From positions 1 through 64,000 of the forward strand of contig NZ_JRND01000007.1 in the NCBI RefSeq assembly GCF_000758945.1: a stretch of DNA of 64,000 nucleotides, read 5' to 3'. Positions within the stretch are counted from its first letter, which is position 1. Each line of letters opens with the position of its first letter. The DNA comes from Lancefieldella parvula_C (lineage in GTDB: Bacteria; Actinomycetota; Coriobacteriia; Coriobacteriales; Atopobiaceae). A program made the position numbers and the translations under genes. Under the pieces are notes generated by a model, which worked only from the letters and a program-made list of their open reading frames with translations, made no database searches and was not told the DNA's origin. Shown piece by piece: positions 32,461-41,702 of this stretch.

Positions 32461-33465
32461 GTGCCAATGTCTAAGACCACTATCATTGACCTTGCAAAAT
32501 TAGCAAATGTTTCTATTGCTACCGTTTCAAATTACCTTAATGGACACTTTGAAAAGATGTCCGAAGCAACTAAGCAACGTATCAAAAAAGCAATCGAAAA
32601 TACGGGATATATTCCAAGCGCCCAAGCTCAAGCAATGGTTAAGAAGAGCTCTGGAATTATTGCTGTTCTCATCTTGGACAATACTAATGCGTGGGCAGCT
32701 CAAATGACTAACGGTATTGAAGATGCTGCTCTTGAATCTGGATATCAGACAATTATTTGCAATTCTCGTTTTGACCCCACGCTTGAAGCTGACTGGGTTG
32801 AGAAAATGCTTTCAATTGGAGCAGATGGCATGCTTATCCAGCCCACCAATCAATTCAGAGCGGTAGATAGACGAATTGCTAAAGTTGGAAAGCCCGTTGT
32901 CTACTTTGACTGCGACCTTCTTGCCCTTAATGCTTCCTGGATAAAAAGTAACCTCTATGACGGCGTTTATTCAGCTGCAACCCACTGCGTTGAACGCGGA
33001 TACGAAAACTTTTTAATCATTGGTGGAGAGCCAAAAGGTCGTACCAGAATTGAACGAGAATCTGGCTTCACTGATGCCTTAGAGGCCTTAAATAAACCTC
33101 ATGAGCGTCTCACCATAGAGCAAAATACGCTCTCTATCCCTGAAATCACGCAATGGCTTAACAACCACATTCTTCCATCAAAGAAAACGCTGGTATTTGT
33201 ACCAAATCAGTGGGCTCTCAAAAGTGTCTATAGCGCGCTGCATGCCTATGAAGAGGTAATTCCAGAGCAAATTGGTCTGTTGGGATTCAATAACACTGAT
33301 TGGACCGATTTACCTGCTAAAAGCATCTCAACTATTGTTGAACCCGTCTATGAAGAGGGCTACGCCGCTTGCAAGATGCTCCTTAAAAGAATCAAAGACC
33401 CCTCGCTTGAGCCCGACCACAAGTTGCTCACCTGCAAGCTTAATTGGCTCAAATCCACCATCTAA
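32461..33465 (+). CDS. LacI-family transcriptional regulator
   Basis: A 334-residue protein. The N-terminal helix-turn-helix and hinge helix read IDLAKLANVSIATVSNYLNG. The rest is a periplasmic-binding-protein-like effector domain (IIAVLILDNTNAWAAQMTNG; IGLLGFNNTDWTDLPAKSIST). The GTG at 32461 follows GGTGA by 5 bases; the ATG at 32467 is an equal alternative. It is divergent from the PTS operon with operator palindromes between, so it probably represses that operon until its sugar is present. Confidence 0.92.
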   Translation: MPMSKTTIIDLAKLANVSIATVSNYLNGHFEKMSEATKQRIKKAIENTGYIPSAQAQAMVKKSSGIIAVLILDNTNAWAAQMTNGIEDAALESGYQTIICNSRFDPTLEADWVEKMLSIGADGMLIQPTNQFRAVDRRIAKVGKPVVYFDCDLLALNASWIKSNLYDGVYSAATHCVERGYENFLIIGGEPKGRTRIERESGFTDALEALNKPHERLTIEQNTLSIPEITQWLNNHILPSKKTLVFVPNQWALKSVYSALHAYEEVIPEQIGLLGFNNTDWTDLPAKSISTIVEPVYEEGYAACKMLLKRIKDPSLEPDHKLLTCKLNWLKSTI

Positions 33466-33470
33466 CAAAA

Positions 33471-33502
33471 ATGGCGAGAAGACAAACGAATCTTCTCGCC
33501 AT
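33471..33502. terminator. Bidirectional terminator built from an inverted pair of the GGCGAGAAG word
   Basis: A perfect 12-bp stem ATGGCGAGAAGA / TCTTCTCGCCAT with an 8-base loop lies between the convergent lacI gene and ABC operon. On the minus strand it is followed by TTTTTG. Both arms are copies of the repeated genomic word. Confidence 0.85.
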
Positions 33503-33526
33503 ACGTTACTGCTTTAACTCAAACAC

Positions 33527-34606
33527 TTACAGAACGTGGACCTCGTCCTTGGTAAAGTCAACAAAGGCGTGGTCGCCAACGTTGTAAATCTTGTGTGTAC
33601 GAGGGTTGAAGTCCGTAATCTTAATGAGGGTGTCTCCAACCATAACGTGGTAGTTCTGGTAGTGGCCCATGAATCGAGAAAGAACTACCTCACAGGCAAG
33701 TGTTCCCTCGTCAGCAAGGCGTGCAGACTCTGGACGAAGAACAATGCAGCATTCCTTGCCCTTGTCCAGGTGAGAACATCCGCTAGCCTCAAACTCATGA
33801 CCCTCAAAGCGGCAAAGTGCAGTCTCAGAATCAAGCTTGTCTGCAATGGTTGCATGCAGGAAGTTTGACTCACCAATAAAGTCTGCAACAAACTCGTCTG
33901 CTGGGTGATAGTAAACCGTCTGAGGATCGCCAACCTGGTCCACAACACCCTTTTTCATAATGATGATGTTGTCTGAAAGCGCCATTGCCTCTGACTGGTC
34001 ATGTGTGACGTAGATGGCGGTAATACCGGCCTCCTGCTGAATACGGCGGATCTCGTTACGCATGTCAACGCGGAGCTTCGCATCAAGGTTTGAAAGAGGC
34101 TCGTCAAAGAGGAGCACGCTTGGCTCAATAACCAGAGCGCGTGCCAAAGCAACACGTTGCTGCTGACCACCAGAAAGTTGATTGGTCATGCGTTCTTCCA
34201 TGCCCTCAAGTCCAACAAGACCAAGGATATGAAGGACCTTCTCGCGAATTACTGCCTTATCCATTTTGCGAAGCTTGAGGCCATAGGCAACATTGTCAAA
34301 GATGTTGTAGTGAGGAAGCAATGCATAGCTCTGGAACACCATAGCGGTATCGCGTTTGTTTGGAGTAAGCTCATCAATCTGCTCATCGCCAAGGAAGATC
34401 TTTCCCTCATCAGGACTCTCAAAACCAGCAATCATGCGCAGAATGGTGGTCTTTCCGCAGCCAGAAGGGCCAAGCAGTGTTACAAACTCGCCAGGAGCAA
34501 TAGTGATGTTAGCGTCTTGAACTGCGTAGAAGTCTTTTCCAGTCTTCTGATCCTGATAAATCTTGGAAATGTGCTCAAGGCGAACGCCTTTTTTCTCTGT
34601 AGCCAT
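33527..34606 (-). CDS. ABC importer ATP-binding protein (ferric iron / spermidine / aminoethylphosphonate class)
   Basis: A 359-residue ATPase with Walker A GPSGCGKTT, signature LSGGQQQRVALARAL, Walker B SVLLFDEPLSNLDAKLR and H-loop VTHDQSEAMALSD, followed by a C-terminal TOBE domain. This class energises FbpC/PotA-like importers. The start lies 3 bp after the permease stop in the order binding protein, permease, ATPase. The substrate is judged from the partner genes, not from this protein. Confidence 0.93.
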   Translation of the reverse strand: MATEKKGVRLEHISKIYQDQKTGKDFYAVQDANITIAPGEFVTLLGPSGCGKTTILRMIAGFESPDEGKIFLGDEQIDELTPNKRDTAMVFQSYALLPHYNIFDNVAYGLKLRKMDKAVIREKVLHILGLVGLEGMEERMTNQLSGGQQQRVALARALVIEPSVLLFDEPLSNLDAKLRVDMRNEIRRIQQEAGITAIYVTHDQSEAMALSDNIIIMKKGVVDQVGDPQTVYYHPADEFVADFIGESNFLHATIADKLDSETALCRFEGHEFEASGCSHLDKGKECCIVLRPESARLADEGTLACEVVLSRFMGHYQNYHVMVGDTLIKITDFNPRTHKIYNVGDHAFVDFTKDEVHVL

Positions 34607-34609
34607 GTG

Positions 34610-36319
34610 TTACTCCTCCTTGAGTGCTCGGCTGGTGCCAAAGTGTTTGATGGCCCAATTCATAAGCAATACCGAGCCATAGGTAATAACAATCAGAATT
34701 GTTGCAAAGGCGCAGGCCATACCATATGAACCCTTACCAGCAAACTCATTAATCTGAACGGTAATAAGCAGGAACTCTGGTGTGACCAAGAGGATAACTG
34801 CAGAAATTGCGGTGATGGAGCGGACAAACGCCGTTACCAAGCCCGACAAGAACGAATCTTTAATCAGCGGCAACGTAACGGTCATAAACACCGTAAAGCT
34901 GTCGGCGCCCATGTCGTATGCGGACTCCTCAATTGATTTATCAATCTGTCGAAGTGCCGAGATGCCCGAGCGTGTTCCTGTAGGAAGCGATCGCACGACA
35001 AAGACAATGATCAGGATAAGTCCTGTACCATACAGGCCTTGTAAAAATCCTGTGTGCATGACACCGCTTGAGAAACCGCGAATATAACCAACGCCCAAGA
35101 CCGTACCAGGAACTGCCATGGCAAGCATGGATACAGCCTCGATAAAACCACGGCCACGGAAGCGACGTTTTACTACCAGATAAGAAATAATCATCGAAAG
35201 CAGAGCCGTGATTGGTGCTGCAATAAGCGAAAGCATAAACGAGTCGCTAAACGCCTGCAAGCCGTGGTACTTGGTAAATACCTGCTCAAACCACTTTGTT
35301 GTTAACTCGTAATTGGAGCCCCAGGAACGAACAAACGAACCATAAGGAACGCAGAGGTACATGCCAATAACAAAGAGTGCGACTAGTGCGCAAAGAATGG
35401 TAAGTGGGACGCGAACAGAATTGTCTGTAATAAGCATCCTAGCTCGCGTTGCTTTGCCCGAAAGTGTAGATGTACTCTTTGCTTCCAACACAAACTTCTG
35501 AACAACAAACATAAGCAGCGTAATGGAAAGAAGAACAACAGCCATTGCAGCCGCACCCTGCTTGTCGTACGCTCCTGTAATCTGCAGGTAGATAGTTGTT
35601 GCCAGAGTATCGTAGGAGCCACCAATAATCATTGGATTTGCAAAGTCTGCGATCGACTCAATAAATGAGACGAGAAAAGCGTTGCCTAAACCAGGCAAAA
35701 TAAGAGGAAGTGTAACGCTGGTAAATACTTTCCAGCGGCTTGCACCCATGTCACGTGCTGCTTCTTCAAGGGATGGGTCAATGTTTTTGAGCAGGCCCTT
35801 AAGCATCATGTAGCACACAGGGAAGAACGACATAGTCTGGACAATAAAAATGCCCCAGAAGCCATAGATGTTGTTGTCAAAAATTCCCAAAAGACCGCGG
35901 GTAATCAGGCCTTTCTTGCCAAACATCATAATCATGGAAAGCGAGAGAACAAATGGTGGAGAAACAACAGGAAGCATGGAAACCACGCGGAAAAGGCCTG
36001 TCATAAACTTTGTACGAAGCTTTACGTACACTTCAACATACGCAAAAAGAAGACCAATAAGCGCTGATAAAATGCCTACTGCAAATCCAACCCTAAGGGT
36101 GTTGGTAATTGCATGGCTAAAGGAAGGCATGGCCAAGACGCGAGTAAAGACATTAAAGGTAACTCCGTTATCGGAGACTACAGAGTCAACCATAAGAATG
36201 GCAAGAGGATACAGAATAAAAAGGGTTAAGAAGGCGATAAGAACGACAATGGTCGTTATCAAAATTGGATCGCCAAGGAGCTTTTTTCGCTCAAGTCGAG
36301 CGCTCTGGGATTTTGCCAT
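34610..36319 (-). CDS. ABC importer permease with two fused membrane domains (FbpB/AfuB type)
   Basis: A 569-residue permease with about twelve membrane segments in two halves. Each half carries an EAA loop that docks the ATPase: EEAARDMGASRWKVFTSVTLP in the first half and EESAYDMGADSFTVFMTVTLP in the second. Fused permeases of this form belong to the ferric-iron/aminoethylphosphonate branch. It is central in the three-gene importer operon, with a stable hairpin upstream. Confidence 0.92.
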   Translation of the reverse strand: MAKSQSARLERKKLLGDPILITTIVVLIAFLTLFILYPLAILMVDSVVSDNGVTFNVFTRVLAMPSFSHAITNTLRVGFAVGILSALIGLLFAYVEVYVKLRTKFMTGLFRVVSMLPVVSPPFVLSLSMIMMFGKKGLITRGLLGIFDNNIYGFWGIFIVQTMSFFPVCYMMLKGLLKNIDPSLEEAARDMGASRWKVFTSVTLPLILPGLGNAFLVSFIESIADFANPMIIGGSYDTLATTIYLQITGAYDKQGAAAMAVVLLSITLLMFVVQKFVLEAKSTSTLSGKATRARMLITDNSVRVPLTILCALVALFVIGMYLCVPYGSFVRSWGSNYELTTKWFEQVFTKYHGLQAFSDSFMLSLIAAPITALLSMIISYLVVKRRFRGRGFIEAVSMLAMAVPGTVLGVGYIRGFSSGVMHTGFLQGLYGTGLILIIVFVVRSLPTGTRSGISALRQIDKSIEESAYDMGADSFTVFMTVTLPLIKDSFLSGLVTAFVRSITAISAVILLVTPEFLLITVQINEFAGKGSYGMACAFATILIVITYGSVLLMNWAIKHFGTSRALKEE

Positions 36320-36370
36320 GCTGGTCCTAACTCTGAAACACTAAACCTATACGCAAAGCTCTATGTGGAA

Positions 36371-36398
36371 CTGGGTAGGCAGATCTCTGCCTACCCAG
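36371..36398 (-). other. Strong hairpin between binding-protein and permease genes
   Basis: A 13-bp perfect stem CTGGGTAGGCAGA / TCTGCCTACCCAG with a 2-base centre and no clear T-run. This position commonly holds elements that protect or partly terminate the message, so that the binding protein is made in excess. Confidence 0.6.
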
Positions 36399-36458
36399 TA
36401 TAATCTGCCACTCAGATCTTGAGCAACAGCATTGTTTAGTTGCTTATCCGCGTGGTGT

Positions 36459-37598
36459 TTACTCGGTCTTAAAGCGGCTGTCTCCGCCACCAAGTGCCTG
36501 CATAACGTCCTTGACATACTGCTCGGTGTTTTTCTTAGCGTCTTCGAAGTTGTAGTCCATAACGTTATTTGGATCAAGACCGTACTCAGTTGCAATCTCA
36601 GGCTGCTTTGCGTTGTCAATTACCAGGAACTGGTAAGAGCCGTTCTTCTGAGCAAGGTCAACGCATGCTGGTGAAAGTGCATACTCAATCCAGAGCTTAG
36701 CTGCGTTTGGATGTGCAGCGCCCTTGAAGATTGCGGTTGCACCAACCTCGTATGATGCGCCAGAGCTTGGAATTTGAAGACCAACATTCTCATGCTCTTG
36801 GTCAACAATCTGATAAATACCATCGTGGAGCATACCAATTCCGATGGTGCACTCACCGGCTCCAATAGCCTTGGAAGGACCAGAGCCACTCTTGGTGTAC
36901 TGAGCAATGTTCTTATCAAGGTCAACAAGATACTGAATACCCTGATCATGACCATATTTCTGAATAACAGTATTAATGATCAGCTTTGCAGTACCAGCGG
37001 TGTTGTAGTTAGAAGACCAGATAAGACCCTTATATTTGGGATCGATAAGATCCTTGTAGTCCTGAGGCACGTCGAGCTTAAGACGCTGTAGCTCTTCCTT
37101 ATCGTACAGAATTCCCAAAATACCCTTATAAATTCCGTACCAGTCCTTATTTGTGCTCTTGAACTTATCAGAAATAAGATGTGATGCATTCTTTGGCTCG
37201 TACTGCTCAAGCAGACCCTTTGAAGAGGTTACGTTGTAAGGATCGGTTGTGCCACCAAACCAAACATCTGCTGATGGATGGCCGTTCTCTTCCTCAATCT
37301 TTGCAGCAACCTCGCCAGTTGACAGGCGCTGTGCCTGAACCTCAATGCCATACAGACTCTTGAAATTGGCGCAAACTGCGTTTAGATACTCTTCCTCACA
37401 AGAGCCGTAAACAATCAGCTTACCCTCTTCTTTTGCTGCCTTTACCAGCTCTTCTGGTGCTCCAACCGCGTCTGTAGAGTTGGTGTCAGATTCTTTTTTC
37501 TCACCAGCATCAGAATCGGACTTTTTGCAGGCGGTGATACCCAGGCCTGCTACAACTGCGCTGACTCCAAAAAAGTTACGACGAGTAAGGTTTGACAT
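36459..37598 (-). CDS. ABC importer substrate-binding lipoprotein (FbpA/AfuA-like family)
   Basis: A 379-residue protein. The N-terminus has a twin-Arg-like start and a lipobox (LTRRNFFGVSAVVAGLGITAC) with Cys near residue 24, then a Ser/Asp-rich linker and a two-lobe binding protein (LIVYGSCEEEYLNAVC; ADVWFGGTTDPYNV; VGATAIFKGAAHPNAAKLW). It is therefore an anchored extracellular receptor. The family includes ferric-iron and aminoethylphosphonate receptors. I do not see the paired Tyr of classical FbpA, so iron is uncertain. It is the first gene of the importer operon. Confidence 0.88.
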   Translation of the reverse strand: MSNLTRRNFFGVSAVVAGLGITACKKSDSDAGEKKESDTNSTDAVGAPEELVKAAKEEGKLIVYGSCEEEYLNAVCANFKSLYGIEVQAQRLSTGEVAAKIEEENGHPSADVWFGGTTDPYNVTSSKGLLEQYEPKNASHLISDKFKSTNKDWYGIYKGILGILYDKEELQRLKLDVPQDYKDLIDPKYKGLIWSSNYNTAGTAKLIINTVIQKYGHDQGIQYLVDLDKNIAQYTKSGSGPSKAIGAGECTIGIGMLHDGIYQIVDQEHENVGLQIPSSGASYEVGATAIFKGAAHPNAAKLWIEYALSPACVDLAQKNGSYQFLVIDNAKQPEIATEYGLDPNNVMDYNFEDAKKNTEQYVKDVMQALGGGDSRFKTE

Positions 37599-37794
37599 AA
37601 GAACTCTTTTCTCTCCTTGTGGTTTTCCACAGTGCCAACGAAAAGAACATACTCCTGTGTAAATCCTACTCATGTTTGTTGTAAAAATATGTAACTATTC
37701 GATAAGTGGGTAAAAATAACGGTCATCGGTATGTTTTATGGCGCAACCGCGTCTTTTGCGTCTTTTATGAGTGCTATTTTGAAAAATAACTAGC

Positions 37795-37822
37795 AAAAAG
37801 GCCAGGGACAAAATCCCTGGCC
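37795..37822 (-). terminator. Intrinsic terminator after tRNA-Ala
   Basis: A 9-bp stem GGCCAGGGA / TCCCTGGCC with a 5-base loop; on the minus strand it is followed by TTTTT, 10 bp after the tRNA-Ala end. Confidence 0.85.
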
Positions 37823-37831
37823 TTGAACATT

Positions 37832-37907
37832 TGGTGGAGAATAGGGGGATCGAACCCCTGACCTCAGGCTTGCAAAGCCCGCGCTCTCCCAGCTGAGCTA
37901 ATTCCCC
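37832..37907 (-). tRNA. tRNA-Ala (anticodon TGC), CCA encoded
   Basis: A 76-base cloverleaf on the minus strand. The acceptor is GGGGAAT / ATTCTCC, the anticodon stem-loop is GGGCTTTGCAAGCC with TGC, the T-loop is TTCGATC, the discriminator is A and the CCA is encoded. Confidence 0.96.
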
Positions 37908-37995
37908 GTACTGACTTCTGGTTGGGCCCAGAAGGTTTTAATAATCACCCCAACGGCGACTCGGCTAACGTTGGGGTGACTATTGTCACATAAAG

Positions 37996-38072
37996 TGGTG
38001 GGCCTGACAAGGTTTGAACTTGTGACCTCCCGGTTATCAGCCGGACGCTCTGACCAACTGAGCTACAGGCCC
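37996..38072 (-). tRNA. tRNA-Ile (anticodon GAT), CCA encoded
   Basis: A 77-base cloverleaf on the minus strand. The acceptor is GGGCCTG / CAGGCCC, the anticodon loop is CTGATAA giving GAT, the T-loop is TTCAAAC, and A plus CCA is encoded. It lies 88 bp upstream of tRNA-Ala. This pair often sits inside rRNA spacers, but no rRNA is present here. Confidence 0.96.
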
Positions 38073-38225
38073 AACGCAGGGAAAAATAATACCTCCATAC
38101 TTCTCGTAGGTCAACACTTTTTTTGTTTTGTTTTAAAGTTTCTTGAAATTGGGTATGAAGTGAGAACAGAGAGTCGTAGACTATCTGCCCAAAGATTGAT
38201 AAATGGCGTGCTTTTTGGAGTTTTT

Positions 38226-38732
38226 GTGTCACTAAAACGTATGGACATACAAACGGTTGTTGTCGGAGGAGGACCAATCTCTTCCGTTATTGTCCTGCGT
38301 CTTCATGATCCACGCGGGGTCTCCACGCTCAGCCTACCTATTAAGATTGGCAACATTGAAGCCTCTGCTATCAGCCTTGGTATAGACCAAGAGTCTACCC
38401 AGAGACCGCTTACGCATGACCTTCTTCGCTCCGTTCTTGATTCTCTGGACGCAGACATTAAAAGCGTGCGCATTGTAGGTGTCCATGGCACCACGTTCTT
38501 CTCGCAAATTGAGCTTATCTCTAAAGAGGGAGAACATATTTACGTGGATGCTCGTCCGTCAGACGCAATTGCGCTGGCAGTAAGAACAAACGCTCCGATC
38601 TTTGCTGACGAGAGCGTTCTGGAAATTGCTGCTGCTCCAGACTTTACTGATGTCGAGAAGGACGTTCAGGCCCAAGAGCTTGAGGAGTTCCACCAGTTTA
38701 TTGAGGATGTCTCTCCTGAGGATTTCTCATAA
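38226..38732 (+). CDS. Bifunctional nuclease family (BFN/DUF151) protein
   Basis: A 168-residue protein. The BFN core reads ILRLHDPRGVSTLSLPI-like residues early (VIVLRLHDPRG), then IGNIEASAISLGI, RPLTHDLLRSVLDSLDADI and the signature VDARPSDAIALAVRTNAPIF. The domain has nuclease activity in characterised plant members; its role in bacteria is unclear. The GTG at 38226 follows GGAG by 5 bases; the ATG at 38241 has no ribosome site. The frame stays open further upstream across tRNA-Ile, which is not coding. Confidence 0.87.
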   Translation: MSLKRMDIQTVVVGGGPISSVIVLRLHDPRGVSTLSLPIKIGNIEASAISLGIDQESTQRPLTHDLLRSVLDSLDADIKSVRIVGVHGTTFFSQIELISKEGEHIYVDARPSDAIALAVRTNAPIFADESVLEIAAAPDFTDVEKDVQAQELEEFHQFIEDVSPEDFS

Positions 38733-38822
38733 GTCCTGCTCTATGGTTTACTTTTAAACAACTGATGCATCTTTTATATAAAAATCGTTGCTATTAGCGT
38801 GTCGTTTTTCTCGGTAAGCGAA

Positions 38823-38854
38823 AAGAGCTCAGGAGAATTGCCTCCTGAGCTCTT
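38823..38854 (-). terminator. Intrinsic terminator of gyrBA
   Basis: A 13-bp perfect stem AAGAGCTCAGGAG / CTCCTGAGCTCTT with a 6-base loop; on the minus strand it is followed by TTCGC. It also lies behind the BFN gene on the plus strand, so it may serve both. Confidence 0.8.
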
Positions 38855-38877
38855 CAAATTACGTATAGCTGAAATGC

Positions 38878-41658
38878 TTATTCGTCATCATCCAGCAGTG
38901 AATCGTCCAGTACTTCCTCTTCATCTCCGAGGTCAACAGACTCTGCCTCGTCAGCATCGCGAGCGCCTGCTGCCATCAGATCAAGCATGCCTTGGTTCTC
39001 TGCGTGCTTAGGAGCCTTCTTTTTGTTGGCAACCATACGGGCAACTGCAGAAACGACGTCAGTACCAGAGAGGTTCATAACCTTGACGCCCTGAGTAGAG
39101 CGGCCAAGCTTGGAGATATCGCCAGCCTTGACGCGGATTACAACGCCCTCCTCGGACATGATCATAATCTCGTGCTGAGGACCAACAACGCGGCAGGCAA
39201 CCAGGTTACCCTTCTTCTCCGTCATTGTGATGGTAAAGACGCCCTGGCCACCACGCTTGTGAACTGGATACTCAGAAATTGCCGTGCGCTTTCCATAGCC
39301 CTTCTCGGTAATAACGAAAAGGTCACCGTTACCGTTGGTAATTTCCATGCCAAGCATAGTCGCATCGCCCTTGAGCGTAATACCACGAACGCCAGAGGTA
39401 CCGCGGCCCATGCTTCTTGCCTCTGCCTCGTCAAACAGAATTGCCTTGCCGTCGGAGGAGCACAGAACAACCTTGTCACCTGGATGGACACGGCGGACGT
39501 TAACAAGCTCGTCGCCATCCTTAAGGTTGATTGCAATGAGGCCGTCCTTACGGGTGCGGTCGTACTCAGACATTGCTGTCTTCTTGACCATTCCCTGCTT
39601 AGTAGCAAACATCAGGTAGTTGTCTTCTGGGAAGTCGCGGGTAGTAATGACTGCCTTGACCTTCTCGCCCTCTGCAAGTGTCTCGATGACATTGATGATG
39701 GCGCTACCCTTTGTAGTTCTACTACCAACAGGAAGCTCGTGGACCTTGAGGCGATACACCTTACCAAAGTTGGTAAAGAACAGCACGTAATCGTGGGTAG
39801 AAGCAACAAAGAGGTTCTCGACAAAATCGTTCTCTTTGAGAGAGACGCCCTGAACACCCTTGCCGCCGCGCTTCTGAGAACGATAAATCTCAACAGGAAC
39901 GCGCTTTACGTAACCTGCGTGAGTAACGGTAACAACCATATCCTCTTCAGCGATAAGATCCTCGACGTCCAGGTTCTGAATGTCCTGGTCAGAGATTTGC
40001 GTACGACGCTTGTCAGCGTAGCGGTTAGAGATCTCACGAAGCTCATCAGCAATAACAGCCAGAATCTTTTCCTCGTGAGCGAGAAGATCCTCGTAGTAGG
40101 CAATATCAAGTCTGAGCTGGGAAATCTCGTCAACAAGATCCTGACGAGCAAGACCGGTGAGGCGGCGCAGACGCATCTGAAGGATTGCCTCGCCCTGAAT
40201 CTCATCCAGGCCAAAACGCTCGTTCATGCGCTTCTTTGCCTCAGCATCATCCTGCGAGCTGCGGATGATGTGGACAATCTCGTCGATGTTATCAACTGCG
40301 GTCAGAAGACCTTCCAAAATGTGGACACGCTTCTGTGCCTTATCCAGGTCAAACTCAGTACGACGGCGTACAACATCAATCTGGTGATCAATGTAGTGAC
40401 GAAGAATCTCGCGAAGAGAAAGGGTACGAGGAACACCGTCAACCAAGGCCAGGTCAATGATGCCAAAGTTGGACTGGAGCTGAGTCTTCTTGTACAGGTT
40501 ATTCAGAACAACCTGTGGAACAGCATCACGCTTGAGGTCCAAAACGATGCGCATACCCTTACGGTTGGACTCGTCGCGCATGTCAGAGATGCCTTCAATT
40601 TTCTTCTCGTTGACTGCTTGAGCAATCTTCTCCTGGAGAAGACCTTTGTTAACCTGGTAAGGAATCTCGGTAACAACAAGGCGCTGGCGACCACTCTTGA
40701 CCTGCTCAACGTGAACCTTTGCGCGGACAGTAATGGAACCGCGACCAGTCTCATAGGCATCCTTGATGCCCTGAGTGCCCATGATGATGCCGCCTGTTGG
40801 GAAGTCAGGACCAGGTAGAACGGTCATGAGCTCCTCAGTGGTAACGTCAGGGTTCTCAATCATCATGCAGACAGCGTTAGTAACCTCACCAAGGTTGTGA
40901 GGAGGAATGTTGGTAGCCATACCAACTGCAATACCTGAAGAACCGTTAACCAAAAGATTTGGGAAACGAGCAGGAAGAACTGCAGGCTCTGTCAAAGACT
41001 CATCATAGTTTGACTGAAGATCAACGGTGTTCTTGTTAAGCTCTGCCAGCATCTCCATAGCACTTCTGGTAAGACGTGCCTCGGTATAACGCATTGCTGC
41101 TGGTGGATCACCGTCGATAGAACCAAAGTTTCCGTGACCATCAATCAGAGGAAGTCTCATCGAGAAATCCTGAGACATACGGACCATGGAGTCATAAATA
41201 GCAGAGTCACCGTGTGGGTGATACTTACCCATGACTTCACCGACTGCCCATGCAGACTTCTTATGTGGACGGTTTGGCGTAATGCCAGCCTCGCTCATTG
41301 CGTACAAAATACGGCGGTGAACAGGCTTAAGGCCGTCTCGAACATCTGGAAGTGCACGAGCAACAATAACGGACATGGAATACTCGAGGAAGGAAGTCTT
41401 CATCTCTGAGGACAAATCGGTTGGCTTAAGCGTGCCACCGTGAATGTCTGAGAGGTCAAGACGAGTACCAGCCTCATCAGAGATAATGTGTGAAGTTTCT
41501 CCCGTTATTAGATTTTCCCCAGTCTCTGGGTCAAACTCGTCAGAGTCTTCTTCTACCTCGTCATCTTCGTATTCTTCATCCATATCGTTTTGTGCATCAA
41601 GGTCTTGATCCTCGTCTGCACCAAAAAGATCATCATTCATATTTTTATCGTCTGCCAC
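38878..41658 (-). CDS. gyrA: DNA gyrase subunit A
   Basis: 926 residues. The breakage-reunion domain starts at SFLEYSMSVIVARALPDVRD, has the quinolone-region sequence KYHPHGDSAIYDSMVRM (Ser and Asp of the susceptible type), and the active-site Tyr in AMRYTEARLTRSAM. The C-terminal wrapping domain has the GyrA box QKRGGKG. It has an unusual N-terminal extension of about 85 residues, very acidic, before the conserved start, and an acidic C-terminus. It lies directly after gyrB. With GyrB it introduces negative supercoils. Confidence 0.97.
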   Translation of the reverse strand: MADDKNMNDDLFGADEDQDLDAQNDMDEEYEDDEVEEDSDEFDPETGENLITGETSHIISDEAGTRLDLSDIHGGTLKPTDLSSEMKTSFLEYSMSVIVARALPDVRDGLKPVHRRILYAMSEAGITPNRPHKKSAWAVGEVMGKYHPHGDSAIYDSMVRMSQDFSMRLPLIDGHGNFGSIDGDPPAAMRYTEARLTRSAMEMLAELNKNTVDLQSNYDESLTEPAVLPARFPNLLVNGSSGIAVGMATNIPPHNLGEVTNAVCMMIENPDVTTEELMTVLPGPDFPTGGIIMGTQGIKDAYETGRGSITVRAKVHVEQVKSGRQRLVVTEIPYQVNKGLLQEKIAQAVNEKKIEGISDMRDESNRKGMRIVLDLKRDAVPQVVLNNLYKKTQLQSNFGIIDLALVDGVPRTLSLREILRHYIDHQIDVVRRRTEFDLDKAQKRVHILEGLLTAVDNIDEIVHIIRSSQDDAEAKKRMNERFGLDEIQGEAILQMRLRRLTGLARQDLVDEISQLRLDIAYYEDLLAHEEKILAVIADELREISNRYADKRRTQISDQDIQNLDVEDLIAEEDMVVTVTHAGYVKRVPVEIYRSQKRGGKGVQGVSLKENDFVENLFVASTHDYVLFFTNFGKVYRLKVHELPVGSRTTKGSAIINVIETLAEGEKVKAVITTRDFPEDNYLMFATKQGMVKKTAMSEYDRTRKDGLIAINLKDGDELVNVRRVHPGDKVVLCSSDGKAILFDEAEARSMGRGTSGVRGITLKGDATMLGMEITNGNGDLFVITEKGYGKRTAISEYPVHKRGGQGVFTITMTEKKGNLVACRVVGPQHEIMIMSEEGVVIRVKAGDISKLGRSTQGVKVMNLSGTDVVSAVARMVANKKKAPKHAENQGMLDLMAAGARDADEAESVDLGDEEEVLDDSLLDDDE

Positions 41659-41702
41659 AAGTTACCCTTTCATTTTCTGTCTAATGATTTAGCGAGAAAC
41701 CA

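Noticed and set aside
37623..37631. TTTTCCACA as a DnaA box
   Set aside because: It is a single classical-looking site upstream of the binding-protein gene, far from the origin. Another at 48994-49002 lies inside the GHKL coding region. Isolated copies are expected by chance.
37983..38225. N-terminal extension of the BFN-family gene
   Set aside because: The open frame runs through tRNA-Ile and lacks family similarity. GGAG at 38217 supports the start at 38226.
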